This document shows positions 37,878 through 48,334 of a stretch of 64,000 nucleotides of DNA, piece after piece. The first letter of the stretch is position 1, and the number at the start of each line of letters is the position of its first letter. The DNA lies in contig JAKUCV010002348.1 of the NCBI GenBank assembly GCA_028386065.3, forward strand, positions 15,740 through 79,739, given 5' to 3'. The notes beneath the pieces were generated by a model. It was not told the DNA's origin, did no database searches, and saw only the letters and a program-made list of their open reading frames with translations. The DNA comes from Turnera subulata (taxonomy: Eukaryota; Streptophyta; Magnoliopsida; Malpighiales; Passifloraceae). The position numbers and the translations under genes are program-made.

Positions 37878-38137
37878 AAAGCATAAAAGGAGAAGCTCAA
37901 ACGGGAAAATCACAGTAATGGAAATGGTAATGGCATTGTACAGCCGTAATATACTTAAAAATTCGCCGAATCTCCTGTGGTGGCAACTTCTGCAGCTAAA
38001 GCTGAGTGTAATTTACAGATAGGAAGATGTTTCTGAAAAATACTAGATATAGCAAAAGAGTTACGGAGGAGCATAGGTTAAAAAAACGTCGCTACGCCTC
38101 CATGAGGCGTGGTCACAGTTCTTTTGCTGTCCCCTGA
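37878..38137 (+). pseudogene. Decayed C-terminal extension of the CXC gene (now 3'UTR)
   Basis: In the same frame as the upstream gene, after TAG at 37875 and further stops at 37884, 37947 and 37956, the sequence reads KEKLKRENHSNGNGNGIVQP and KFAESPVVATSAAKAECN. These resemble the last two repeats of the protein (for example [14 protein letters not shown]). In another frame, from an ATG at 38027 to a TGA at 38137, a basic 36-residue run contains KRVTEEHRLKKRRYASMRRG. I infer an older, longer C-terminus that was lost by stop mutations. Alternatively these are only low-complexity 3'UTR. Confidence 0.4.
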
Positions 38138-38344
38138 TGCGGTTACAACTTACAAGTGCCTTCTCGATTTGACGTACAGATTTATTATTAAGAATCATTC
38201 TTCTGTAAGTTGTCTGCTCCATCGAAGTAAGTATCAGTTAATAATCCGCTTTTGGGGATGCTACATGGTGGGCTAATTTAACTATGTAAAGCGCAAGCAT
38301 TTATTATTAGCGTCTCAATTCTACTTGTAAATTAATTTTGTATC

Positions 38345-38483
38345 GGGTCAATCATATTTTCCATCCCTGTGTTTGCCGCTTTGAACATTTTTCATCCTTG
38401 TGTTGCAAAAGGGACATTTTTCATTATTCCCTGATTTTTCGAAAAGAAAATGCTGACGTGTCATTTTTTTTTGACACATCAGC
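38345..38483 (+). repeat. Left terminal inverted repeat of the MULE
   Basis: It begins GGGTCAATCATATTTTCCAT and ends near TTGACACATCAGC. It matches the reverse complement of the right end nearly base for base, apart from a 33-bp insertion in the right arm. Confidence 0.88.
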
Positions 38484-39487
38484 AAAGTGGGGACCACTTA
38501 CAACCCAGAATGCCCTACCAATTAGCACCCGCCCGACCCGTTTTTTTCCACGAGTCTCGCCCATTTGCCGCCTACTCAATGTCCAAAACACCCCTGCTCC
38601 CACACACCTTCATCTTCTTCCTCTTCCCACCGAACCAGACACCACTGCCACCGTCTCCTCTTCGCGCACCTGCAGACCCAGCGGACCTCGACGCTGCCTC
38701 GCCGACCACCACTGCAAGCCGTCGATCCGACGGTGGGGTGCTACCTCCTCCACCAAAATGCCACGACCACCACCTCTAACACCATCATGAATTCCGCTCC
38801 CAAATCCAAAGAATCAAAGCACCAAATCCCAACCTCGCATCCACTCCCCTCAAGTTCGCGTCAACAGCCCTCCTCCATGCCGCCAAGCCCACCTTCCTTC
38901 GCTCCCTCTCTGCCAAGCCCACCTTCCATAATTGATGGTGGTGATGGTGAGGAAGAGAAAGAGGAAGAGGGTGCTCGGGAAGGAGTGCATGCAGCCCAGG
39001 GACTGCTGCTACCTTGTTGCCTCCCCTCACCTCCCCCGCCTTGTCTACAGCGGTCACTCTCCCATCGCCTACACCTGGGATCATTTCCCTCCCTACCTGT
39101 TGACATCAATTGATCTTGGGATCTTCCTCACCACCACCACCACCATCGACGGCAGCAACGACGGGGGCAATCTGCTGGGTCAAATTGGGGGCAAAGGTTG
39201 GCCGAGAGAGAGAGAAGAAGACAATGATTGTTGTCGTTCAAGAGGAGGAGAAGGAGGATGAGGGTGGCTGCAATCGAAGGAGACGAAGTTGGATTGGGAG
39301 ATGGAGGCGCCGCCAGCAGCGGTGGCTACTGTGGCGGATACTAATCCCCCTATTGCACTCCTTTTTCCCATTATTTTTCTTCTTCTTCCTTCTAAATCTT
39401 CTCTTTGGTTTTGCTTCAACCGAAAAAAAAATTTGGGTACTGGTGTTGGTGGCATCTGTTGGCGAGGAAGGAAGAAGAAGAAGGTGT

Positions 39488-39649
39488 GGTGATGGCGTGT
39501 TACTCGCCACTGGATTCGTCTACATGCTGTCGGACGGGGCGGAGGCGTTATCAAACCCGTGCCTGCCAGAGTTTCCATGGTCCAAGTTCCCGTTCTCGGG
39601 ATTCTTCGCGATGATGGCCTCCATGTTGACCTTGCTTATGGATTTTGTG
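39488..39649 (+). pseudogene. Captured fragment of a ZIP-family zinc/iron transporter inside the MULE
   Basis: A 54-codon stretch reads [20 protein letters not shown] and [20 protein letters not shown] then [14 protein letters not shown]. Known: plant ZIP transporters contain a block of the type GVILATGFVHML...CLPEFPWRKFPFAGFVAM...TLLVDF at the end of the third and in the fourth membrane segment; the match is clear. The flanking parts of the transporter (N-terminus, His-rich loop, C-terminal helices) are absent. The open frame extends 39110-39700, but outside this stretch it is low-complexity. Not expected to work as a transporter. Confidence 0.8.
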
Positions 39650-39873
39650 TGGCTATTGTTGGCTATTGAATGGGTTGGAGCCGACGACGGTGGAGTCTAG
39701 TTCGGTGGGGGTGTTAGTGGTTCACCGTGGGGAGAGGAAGGAAGAAGAAGAAGTTGTGGCAGATGGGTGTTTTAGTAATTGACAAATTGGGAAACGGGTA
39801 AAACCCGTGGGCGAAAATGGGTCGGGTGGTGTGATTCGGATTGGGCATTTTTGGTTTAATGTGGGCCCACATA

Positions 39874-40045
39874 GCTGATGTGTCAATTAAAAAATTAACA
39901 CATCAGCATTTTCTTTTCGAAAAATCAGGGAATAATGAAAAATGTTTCAAAAAATAAACACGATGATGAAAAATGTCCCTTTTGCAACACAAGGATGAAA
40001 AATGTTCAAAGCGACAAACACAGGGATGAAAAATATGATTGACCC
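39874..40045 (-). repeat. Right terminal inverted repeat of the MULE
   Basis: Read on the minus strand it begins GGGTCAATCATATTTTTCAT. It carries an extra 33 bp that contains another 'ACATTTTTCAT' unit, so the arms are 139 and 172 bp. The TTTTTCATCCTTGTG-like motif is repeated within each arm. Confidence 0.88.
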
Positions 40046-40055
40046 ATTTTGTATC

Positions 40056-41247
40056 CATACACCGTGCAGGTTTACTTTTACTTTCTGTTCGTCTTGGTAG
40101 GTGTAGGTGGTAGTATGAGTTGCATTGCAACCTCAACAATTCTAAAGAGAGAATTGGGAATGGTGTGTAAATGGAAACATGCACAGTTATTAGTTGGCAT
40201 AAAAAATATGGAGTGTTTGTTCCTCTACCTACGGGGTTGGAGAAGAATATTATTACATTAAAAAGAAAAGGAAAGGGTAATATAATTGAAAAATGCACCT
40301 ATGGGGTATATTATTGAAAAGAAAAGGCGAATATTATTGAAATATGGAACTAGATTAGGATGGGAAGTGTATTAATTATAAACTCCAAAAGGAATTGACT
40401 AATCAGGATCACAAAATTCAATGTACTCCCTGACTTCCAAAACTTTACAATTTGAAAAACGATATGTTGTGATATTCCCGGCTTCACCATTTTGTATTTT
40501 GCTTCAGCCAGTTCTGTATCCTTGAATGTCTATTGCTTCCTCTGCTCTGAAATTGGGTCAACAGGAACTCTGCTTCTTCTTCTGCTCTGATCTCGGCTCA
40601 GCCAAAGCTCCATACTCATTCGTAACAGAACAGCGACAGAACCCTCCAAATTGCGGCTTTCTATCACACAACACTATCCAACAAAACAATTGCCATACAA
40701 CTATAATTATATGCGTCAAAAGTTGGATCTTCCTCGTAACTTCCTCATCACTTTTTGCCTGATTTATTCCCTCGGGGCCGAGTTTCCTCCTGCTTCCTCT
40801 CCCTTTATCGTTTTTGGTCCAAACAAAACACGAGACCGGTCTGGAAATTTCCATCTTCATGGTACCATCCCCGACTTGATGTCAGACAATAAGCAGCAAG
40901 ACACAGAAGAACAATAACAACAATAGTACCATGCAGGTGGACACAGGACAGGACAGTAATTAATTAACCTTGTGAAAAATTTAAAGAAAGTTACAGTTAC
41001 ATTTACCCAAATCGATTAGGCAAGCCAAAAGCCCAAACACAGTCAATTCTTCCATGATCTTTTTTTTTTGGGCTCAAAATGAAAAAAAAAAAATTAATTC
41101 CCATAACTCCACACTTACCCAAGCACTAACCAAATGAGAATCATTATCTCTCACTTATCCAAATGTTGCTCAGTCTTCATGGCACAGCATCCGATTCCCG
41201 CTCCACTACTAAGCTCACCACCACAGCTACCCCACCTCTCCTCCTCC
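40056..41247. other. Intergenic region between the MULE and the hydrolase gene
   Basis: AT-rich DNA with short poly-A/T tracts (for example 41062-41094). No gene, RNA or transposon recognised; its right end is the hydrolase promoter. Confidence 0.5.
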
Positions 41248-41346
41248 CACGTGCAACAACCCTTCACCCCCTACACACGTGCGCTCGCATCCCGCCAAAA
41301 AACACCTACTCCTCCTGTAACCTCCAGGCTCCAGTTATTATAAATA
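41248..41346 (+). promoter_or_regulatory. Promoter elements of the hydrolase gene: two G-box cores and a TATA box
   Basis: CACGTG occurs at 41248-41253 and 41276-41281, and TATAAATA at 41339-41346, 57 bp before the ATG at 41403. Known: CACGTG is the core bound by plant bZIP and bHLH factors (light, abscisic acid, PIFs). The spacing from G-boxes to TATA (about 60-90 bp) is that of a compact plant promoter. Confidence 0.55.
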
Positions 41347-41402
41347 CAAGAAGAGCCATTAAAGAATGTTCTCCTTCACTTCCAGTCGCGGAAACGGATA
41401 AA

Positions 41403-44400
41403 ATGGAAGAACTCGACGCCGAGAAGGAGAAGCTCCGCTCTCACTTCCTCCACGTCCTGCGCAGCAGACGCTCCCCGGACGGTGAACCAAAATCTAAATC
41501 CGAACCATCCGTTTTCTCTTCTTACTCTGCTTTCGCCATTACTATTCTGAGTTACTTTGTGTCTTCTTTTTATCTAATCTAGCAGTTGAGTTACGTGTGG
41601 AACCTGCAAAGCCGGTGGAGAATCCTCTGTATCAAGGGAGTCCGCCCCCAAAATTCAGTAAGGTTGACTTTTCTTTTTTTCTTCTCGGTTCTCCTTTTTT
41701 CATTTCCTTGACTTTTCATTTTAAGGTTTAACTTGAGTCTCATACTTATTGGACAGGCAATGGTGTCCTGTCCAAGAGAGGAGATTGAGACTCTTAAGGA
41801 GCAGTTGAAAGAGGAGAATCTGTATTTGACTACTGAGGTAGTAATGATTTGTCGTCAATTAGTGCTTAATGAGATCGATTTATTGTGTTTGTGATTTCTG
41901 TAAGAATTGATTTTATTTGATTGATTGGAAGGAAGGAGAGCAAGGGAGGTTGCCGGTGCTGATTCTGAGCTTGAAAGACGGGAAAGAGACGCGACGACCT
42001 GCCGTTGTGTTCCTCCACAGCACAAACAAGTGCAAGGAGTGGTTACGGCCGTTGCTTGAGGTTTAGTTAATTACCTGAAACGGAAATTCTTGAGCCGAAT
42101 TTGTAGAGAAGGTTGTTGTTGTTGACGCATTCTTTGTGTCTGTCTGTTTTTTTTCAAGGCATATGCTTCGAGGGGCTACGTAGCTGTTGCTATTGATTCA
42201 CGTTATCATGGTGAACGTGCCAAGACTAAGACTACCTACGACGATGTAAGAACTGGATACTGTCTTTTTTTTTTTTTTCTTCTTTTTGTGGAACTAGATT
42301 CGCTACACTTTGAGCATGGATAATTTTTCACCATATTGACTTTTGATTACAGGCTCTTGTATCAGCATGGAAGAAAGGTGATACAATGCCGTTTATATTT
42401 GACACGGTAAAATTTCGTTGTTTGCATAGTGTATTGCGGTTGTTGATCTGAAACAATACTTGCTTATGAAAAAGTTTCGAGTTTCGTATGGTTTATAGGA
42501 TTCTTGAGGTCAACCTTTTTGTTCAATTGGGACAAAGGGTGCTTCACTTTCTGAATTGCTTAAGATTTTGACGTTGTAGGCCTGGGACTTGATTAAGCTG
42601 GCTGATTATCTGAGTCAGAGAGAGGATATTGATCCTACCAGGATAGGAATTACCGGAGAATCACTAGGAGGTAGGTTGTGCGACGACATTGAAGCAAATG
42701 GCTAAGTTAAGCTTTTACCTTTTGCTTTTGGACATTGAAATTAAGCTTCTACTTTGTTATCATTATCTGATGCAGGAATGCATGCATGGTTTGGTGCTTT
42801 TGTTGACACCCGATATGCAGTGGTTGTCCCGATAATTGGAGTCCAGGTCTGCTCTGTAGAAAAATGGTACAATTTACCAAAGACATTAAATTATACTTAG
42901 AACAACTTGCTAAATGCATGTGATGCAATTACAGGGATTTCGTTGGGCCATAGACAATGATAAGTGGCAAGCTCGAGCTGACAGTATAAGGCCTGTGTTT
43001 GAAGGTATAATGCACAGACAATTAGTTGCAATCTAAAACAAGGAGAAGTAACCGGGGAACCCCTGCAAGATGATTCACTTTTGATTTGCTTTCACTATGA
43101 TACTCCAATTCCAAACTGAAACTGAAGCACAAATGATTTGTATTTTTCGACTGCCAAATTGAATCGTTTCCAGCAAGAGGCGATTTGCTTTTCATTCTAC
43201 TTCTCTCGTATAACTATATTTCAACTGGAGATGTTTGGCTCTTGCATATCTGATTCACAAAGTTCTTTGATTACAGAAGCACGCGGAGATTTAGGCAAAA
43301 GTGCAATCGATAAAGAAGTGGTAGAAAAGGTTTGTTGCATTTTTCACCTCCAGAAATGTAGCCATGTCTGACCAGCCTTCTAATTTCGTTCTAATCCTCA
43401 TCTAGTGAAATAAAAAAGGATCATGCATTAGCTTCTTGCTTTTCATTTCTTTCTATCGGTCTTTTATATCATTTACCATAGTAACCGAGTCCACAGTTCA
43501 TATTTTATTTTAGTAGGATTATAACTAACCTGTAGAAAGGCCATATGCAGCCTATGAACAATAACTTCAGATTGAATCAAGATCTCTATCTTTTGTTCAA
43601 GCGAGTTAAAGTTCAGTTGTTTGTACTGTCACCCTCTTCGCAGGTCTGGAATAGGATCGCACCAGGTCTGGCCTCTACCTTTGATTCGTCATACACAATT
43701 CCAGCAATTGCACCACGTCCTCTGCTGATTCTTAATGGTACGACTACTGCTCTTGACTTCAATAAGTATATGAGAGTCTCTGATTAAGTCATTTATCCAG
43801 CAAAAAAAAGAAAGAGATATAATACTACGAGTTATGTAGAATGAATCAAAGTGAACCCTTCCTGCAACTGGAAGATATTGGTAGCGTGGATACCCCATTT
43901 GTGGGCACTCATCCTGGTGCTTCCATTTCACTCTGGCTTAAAAACATTTTATGAATTCTAAGTTCTAACAGCTGAAGCTTAAAGCCATTGGTTTTTGGTG
44001 ATACATGTACCTGGAAATTCCGAATCTTAGTGCAGCATTGTTCTTTATTGCTGTCAGTTGATAGATTGAAATTTCTTATGATGGCCAAAATTTAAGGGGA
44101 TTTTGATTACAGCTTCTTCAGGCTGGTTATAATCACAACATATTTGAATTTGCAAATATAGGGGCAGAAGATCCTCGTTGCCCACTAGGAGGTCTGGAAA
44201 TTCCCAAATCAAGAGCAATCAAGGCTTATGAAGGAGCACACAGTCTGGATAAATTTAAGGTACACTGCTGTGCAGTCTTTTGGAAGGTTTAAAATGCAAA
44301 TTATGAATTCCCATTTCCAACTTCACATATGCCCGTTCTGCTTCTGCATGTGTGTGAAAATTCTCTTTCATTTCATGCAATTCATAATGTTTCATCCCCT

Positions 44401-44609
44401 TCCTTTTCAAAAGCACGTTTGTTTTGAAATACATGCTGCATATATTGATAGGTCGTCCAAGCAACTATTGTTGGTGGGTTCTGCATACATAAATGACGTC
44501 CTTCCATAACATGCAGGTGATTGCCGAACCTGGAATCGGACATCAAATGACACCTTTGATGGTCAAACAAGCAAGTGATTGGCTTGACAAGTTCCTTTTA
44601 AAGCATTGA
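41403..44609 (+). CDS. Alpha/beta hydrolase (plant esterase-like), 358 residues
   Basis: Thirteen exons: 41403-41481, 41586-41662, 41757-41837, 41932-42060, 42159-42245, 42353-42406, 42580-42670, 42776-42846, 42935-43004, 43277-43329, 43644-43737, 44162-44259 and 44517-44609; total 1077 nt in frame. Seen: AVVFLHSTN (His108, oxyanion region), GYVAVAIDSRYHGER, the nucleophile elbow GESLGG with Ser197, PRPLLILNGAEDPRCP with Asp299 and GIGHQMTP with His337, so a complete Ser-Asp-His triad. No signal peptide; probably cytosolic or soluble. The N-terminus MEELDAEKEKLRSHFLHVLR is helical. Known: this is a conserved single-domain group of plant hydrolases related to dipeptidyl-peptidase or acetyl xylan esterase folds; the substrate is not known to me. 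The second exon uses the weaker donor AAG|GTTGAC, which is the one that keeps the frame. Confidence 0.92.
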
Positions 44610-44783
44610 GGCGACCCGGTTTTTTATTCTCCTCTGTTGCACCCGAACAATCTCCCCTGTATTATTATATCCATAATAAAACCATGTAACTATAGACAAT
44701 TTGATGAACTAGTATATTTTGCGTTTCTTAGTCATTATTAGCATAATCTGCACTGCCAGAAGATGCAACTTTTCGATTAGAAA

Positions 44784-45122
44784 CTTTGTTACCATCATGT
44801 TCCATCTCTTCTCTTTTAAGTATCCAGGTCAGGTTTCCATCTCTTAAGTACCCAGTTCAGGTTTACACTTTTTCTACTTCAAGTCACAGTATGAAACAGA
44901 AATAATGACAGTATAACACGTAGTAATTAGAAGCCTGGATGCGGAGGCAACACCTTGAATATGAGCAGGATTTGAAACGCCAATAACCCAGTATCTTATA
45001 GTTGTAAGTAGATCGTACAATTTATTCATTCCAAAGTTCAAGTCAACGAAGCATTGAGATGCTGCGGTCAGTACAGAGCATTGAGAAAGGCAGCTCTTGA
45101 TAAGAATGTTGGTATCTTATTG
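44784..45122. repeat. Direct duplication, copy 1 (upstream of the pectate lyase)
   Basis: The segment from CTTTGTTACCATCATGTT to GCAGCTCTTGAT...AAGAATG recurs at 47884-48242 in the same orientation with about 90% identity by eye. Near its end it encodes EALRCCGQYRALRKAALD in the plus frame. The two copies bracket the pectate lyase and part of an endo-beta-mannosidase remnant. Confidence 0.85.
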
Positions 45123-45662
45123 GTACACATCACTAGGGTTTTTGGTATCTTTGATTTTGCAAAGTTCCAGTAGCAACCCCAAACTATTGAATGCATTGCT
45201 GTCTTCTTTCAAACTAAAATTTAAACTGGCCAAAATTCTCTGCAAATAGTTGCACATTTCGAGCGTTAATGCACAAATTAATTTAAGGGAGAAAGTACAG
45301 TTTCTTAAGAAACTGTACCAATTTAAGTGGCAATTTTACGTTCGAGAAGGGCCTATCCTATCATAATAGTAACATAATTACTAGTTTTCTCAACAGCATA
45401 TCCCAGTTTGGTCCAAAAATAGTATAATTAGTTTAGTTTCCAGTTCCTTATTCCTGGCTCAAATAAGAACTGAATACTTTCATTGTCACCATCCCATTTT
45501 AACAACTCTGAACAATATCAGTTGGCATCACTAATTTCTCATTCTATTAGCCTGCATAAATGCCTCCTCCCTTCCTCAATTCTTCAAAACATTCCTTCCC
45601 ACTCTTTTTGCAGCATCCTAAACTACAATTACAAGCCTCAAGAATAGTGAAGAGTTAGAAAC
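45123..45662. other. Upstream region of the pectate lyase gene
   Basis: No gene. A TATA-like GCATAAATGC at about 45554, about 105 bp before the ATG, is the best candidate core promoter element; it is weak. Confidence 0.35.
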
Positions 45663-47096
45663 ATGTCTTCCTCATGGCACTTTGTATTGGTTCTTTCTAT
45701 TGCCACCATATACTTCTTAGCAAATGCCAGCTTTGTCCAAGGGTTGAATGCCATTGATAAATGTTGGAGACCAAATCCCAACTGGAGAAGAATGAGGATG
45801 CAACTAGCTACATGCTCTGTAGGATTTTCCGGGAAGATGACTAACAATATTGGAAAAGATACAATACAATACACGGTGACCGACCCTAGTGATGATCCAT
45901 CAAACCCCAAACCGGGTACGTTAAGATATGGAGCTACCATGATCACCGGGAAAGTATGGATCACTTTCAAGAACAAGATGAGCATTAAACTTCAGAAACC
46001 CCTTCTTGTTAGCAGCTTCACTTCCATTGATGGTCGCGGCGTGGATGTTGACATTACAGGCGTTGGATGCCTTGTATTGTACAAGGTATGCATCATATTC
46101 CACAATACAATGCACCTTCAATCTCTATAGTTCTATTTGCATACTGCATTTGACATATTTGATTCCTTATATGCAAATCCTTTTTCTTATTCAGGTTACA
46201 GACGTAATCATTCATGGTCTCAAGATTCATCATTGCAACTCCCACGGGCCTAGCTCGGTGATGGGGCCAGATGGGAAGCTAATGCCTCTAGGCCAAATGG
46301 ATGGTGATGCAATTAGGCTGGTCACTGCATCAAAAATTTGGATAGACCACAATACGTTGTACTCTTGCCATGATGGTCTTCTTGATGTTACTCGTGGATC
46401 CACAGGCATAACCATTTCTAACAACTGGTTTAGAGACCAAGACAAGGTTATGCTTTTGGGACATGATGATGGGTATGTAAGGGATAAGGATATGAAGGTG
46501 AGTGTCATCTTCAATCATTTTGGACCAAACTGCAACCAACGCATGCCAAGGTACTTCTTACTTTTCTTCTGAATCCTGGAGATTGAAATTCTTCAGTCTT
46601 TTTCTGGTTATATTCAAAGTAAATAATTCAATCATGTTCCACACCTAAAAATGCAGAGTCCGATTTGGATATGCACACGTAGCAAACAACTTCTACAGAG
46701 GATGGGAACAATATGCCATTGGAGGAAGCATGAATCCTAGTATCAAGAGTGAATCCAATTTCTTCGTTGCACCAGAATCAGGAACCAAGGAGGTAAAGAT
46801 CCTTTTGACTAAGGGGAACGAACAACTTGTTTTTAAAAGAGAATACTAACCTAATAACCTGAACTTTTTGACAGGTAACATGGAGAAATGGGATTGATAA
46901 GAGCAGCAACCCATGGAATTTCTACTCAAAGGGAGACTTCTTCAAGAATGGAGCTTCTTTTGTGCAAACAGGACTAGGTCGGGCAAAGCCTAACTATACT
47001 AAAGAGCAAATGTTCAAGATTGTGGATGCCAAATCAGTGAAGTCATTATCAAGTTCTTCAGGTGCTTTGAAGTGCAAAACAAGATCAACATGCTAA
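45663..47096 (+). CDS. Pectate lyase (polysaccharide lyase family 1), secreted, 378 residues
   Basis: Four exons: 45663-46085, 46195-46550, 46657-46792 and 46875-47096; phases agree. Seen: an N-terminal signal peptide (hydrophobic [18 protein letters not shown]), then CWRPNPNW, the parallel beta-helix blocks [57 protein letters not shown] (Asp179, Asp201, Asp205), [19 protein letters not shown] (Lys225) and NQRMPR (Arg257, the likely catalytic Arg). The tail is basic and ends KTRSTC. Known: these Ca-dependent enzymes cleave de-esterified pectin by beta-elimination in the cell wall; the family includes pollen and style proteins (Amb a 1 type). The RMPR box is followed by [11 protein letters not shown], as in the pollen-allergen branch, instead of CRHGYFHVVNN. 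Tissue of expression cannot be told. Confidence 0.95.
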
Positions 47097-47703
47097 CATG
47101 CTAAGAAGAAGAGAACGATCCTCCATATATAGAAACATGGAGTAGTTTCGTAATCTCTCTTTGTGCTCACAAAAGGAAGTTAGTTCGTACCAATAAATAT
47201 ACAAATATATTATTTATCCTCAAATTATTCTTGGTCAACTTGCATAAACTTTTTAAAATGATTTTCTTGAGTTCATATTAAGCTGAATCTCCTCGCCACA
47301 GGAGAACGAAATTTTCAAGTCAGTAATGATGAAGGTATTACTATCTACAAAGTGGCATTTAATGATGTGATTATAATGCCTAACATCAAAGGTTAAGATT
47401 TAGTCCTAACAGTAACGACTTTCCAGAGACAGAAGTAGCATATTTGTAGGGCATAAAGCCTGAAAAATAAAAAAGAAAAGCATTCTCTCCAAAGGTAGGT
47501 CCATCCGGCATTCCAGCTTTATTCCCAGCTTCACGAAAAAGGAAAAAAGAATTCCAAATGGTCTGCACAATGAAGGAAATGAACAAAAGCCAAAAGAATC
47601 CTATTATGAAGCCACCAATTAGACCTCCACTCCCAGTAGACAGCCTAAAAGAAGAAAAGAAAACTCCAGGAAACTACGGACAACCTCCTCGTGCTAGAAA
47701 AAA
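47097..47703. other. Spacer between the pectate lyase and the mannosidase remnant
   Basis: No gene recognised. On the minus strand an open run at 47586-47386 follows the mannosidase remnant and may be its former 3'UTR. Confidence 0.4.
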
Positions 47704-47892
47704 TTAATAGACCCTCTGATTATCAAGGTAGTTCCAACCATGGAGTGTAATCCGGGGGCTGACTCTGGTAGGCACCTTAAATTTTAGCTTGATGTTCATC
47801 TTCTCCCCAGGCCCTAGCAAAAAGTAATTGTCTGAATAATGAATTGGGAGAATTCTTGTATCTTCTCCTTCCTCGTAATCTGTCTTTGTTAC
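47704..47892 (-). pseudogene. C-terminal remnant of a GH2 endo-beta-mannosidase (mannosylglycoprotein type)
   Basis: The minus strand encodes [38 protein letters not shown] and [16 protein letters not shown] then a stop. Known: the C-terminal domain of plant glycosyl hydrolase family 2 endo-beta-mannosidase (EBM), which trims N-glycans, ends with blocks of the type RILPVHYSDNYFSLVPGE...PRVTLRGWN. Only this last part (about 60 residues) is present; the coding match stops where the duplicated segment (47884 onward) begins. The rest of the roughly 900-residue enzyme is absent, so it is a truncated remnant. Confidence 0.75.
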
Positions 47893-48242
47893 CATCATGT
47901 TTCCATCTCTTCTCTTTTAAGTATCCAGGTCAGGTTTCCATCTCTTACGTACCCAATTCAGGTTTCCATTTTTTCTACTTCAAGTCACAGTATGAAACAC
48001 TTCAAGTCACAGTATGAAACAGAAATAATGACAGTATAACACGTAGTAATTAGAAGCCTGGATGCGGAGGCAAGACCCTGAATGTGAGCAGGATTTGAAA
48101 CGCCAAAAACCCAGTATCTCATAGTTGTAAGTAGATCGTACAATTATTCATCCCAAAGTTCAAGTCAACGGAGCATTGAGATGCCGCAATCAGTACAGAG
48201 CATTAAGAAAGGCAGCTCTTGATGACGCTAAGAATGCTGGGT
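47884..48242. repeat. Direct duplication, copy 2 (downstream of the pectate lyase)
   Basis: It matches 44784-45122 in the same orientation. It differs by a small tandem doubling of acttcaagtcacagtatgaaac (about 47980-48022), a 5-bp insertion near the end and scattered substitutions. Confidence 0.85.
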
Positions 48243-48334
48243 TCAAATACGGTCATCCAGAATCCATATCGTGTAGCTCACTTCAGGCTGCCCAGAAGTT
48301 TTCAGCAGAAGGGCAACGATCTTTGTCCCTGTGA
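48164..48334 (+). pseudogene. Unrecognised coding-like remnant, 56 residues
   Basis: The plus frame reads ALRCRNQYRALRKAALDDAK, NAGFKYGHPESISCSSLQ and AAQKFSAEGQRSL, then TGA. Composition is clearly protein-like (Ala/Lys/Arg-rich helix). The first part is also in duplication copy 1 (about 45046-45117), where the frame breaks off. An acceptor-like CCAAAG precedes it. Probably the last exon of a gene I do not recognise, now a fragment. Confidence 0.4.

Larger units (their letters stand above)
38345..40045. mobile_element. Pack-MULE-like non-autonomous Mutator-type transposon, 1701 bp
   Basis: Seen: long terminal inverted repeats (139 bp left, 172 bp right) starting GGGTCAATCATATTTT, flanked by perfect 10-bp direct repeats ATTTTGTATC at 38335-38344 and 40046-40055. 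Long inverted ends with a target duplication of about 9-10 bp are the hallmark of Mutator-like elements. No transposase is present. The interior is GC-richer than the surroundings and includes a 54-residue stretch from a ZIP zinc transporter, so it fits a Pack-MULE that captured gene pieces. It sits about 460 bp after the stop of the CXC gene, possibly inside or just past its 3'UTR. Confidence 0.85.

Noticed and set aside
38565..39261. Several overlapping open frames in the MULE interior
   Set aside because: They are Pro/Ser/His or Arg/Glu-rich low-complexity frames on both strands; only the ZIP-like stretch further right has recognisable identity.
46540..46690. Pectate lyase box [15 protein letters not shown] lacking the usual Cys/His of RMPR-CRHGYFHVVNN
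   Set aside because: First taken as a lesion, but the same form is known in the pollen-allergen branch (Amb a 1 type), so it is normal family variation.
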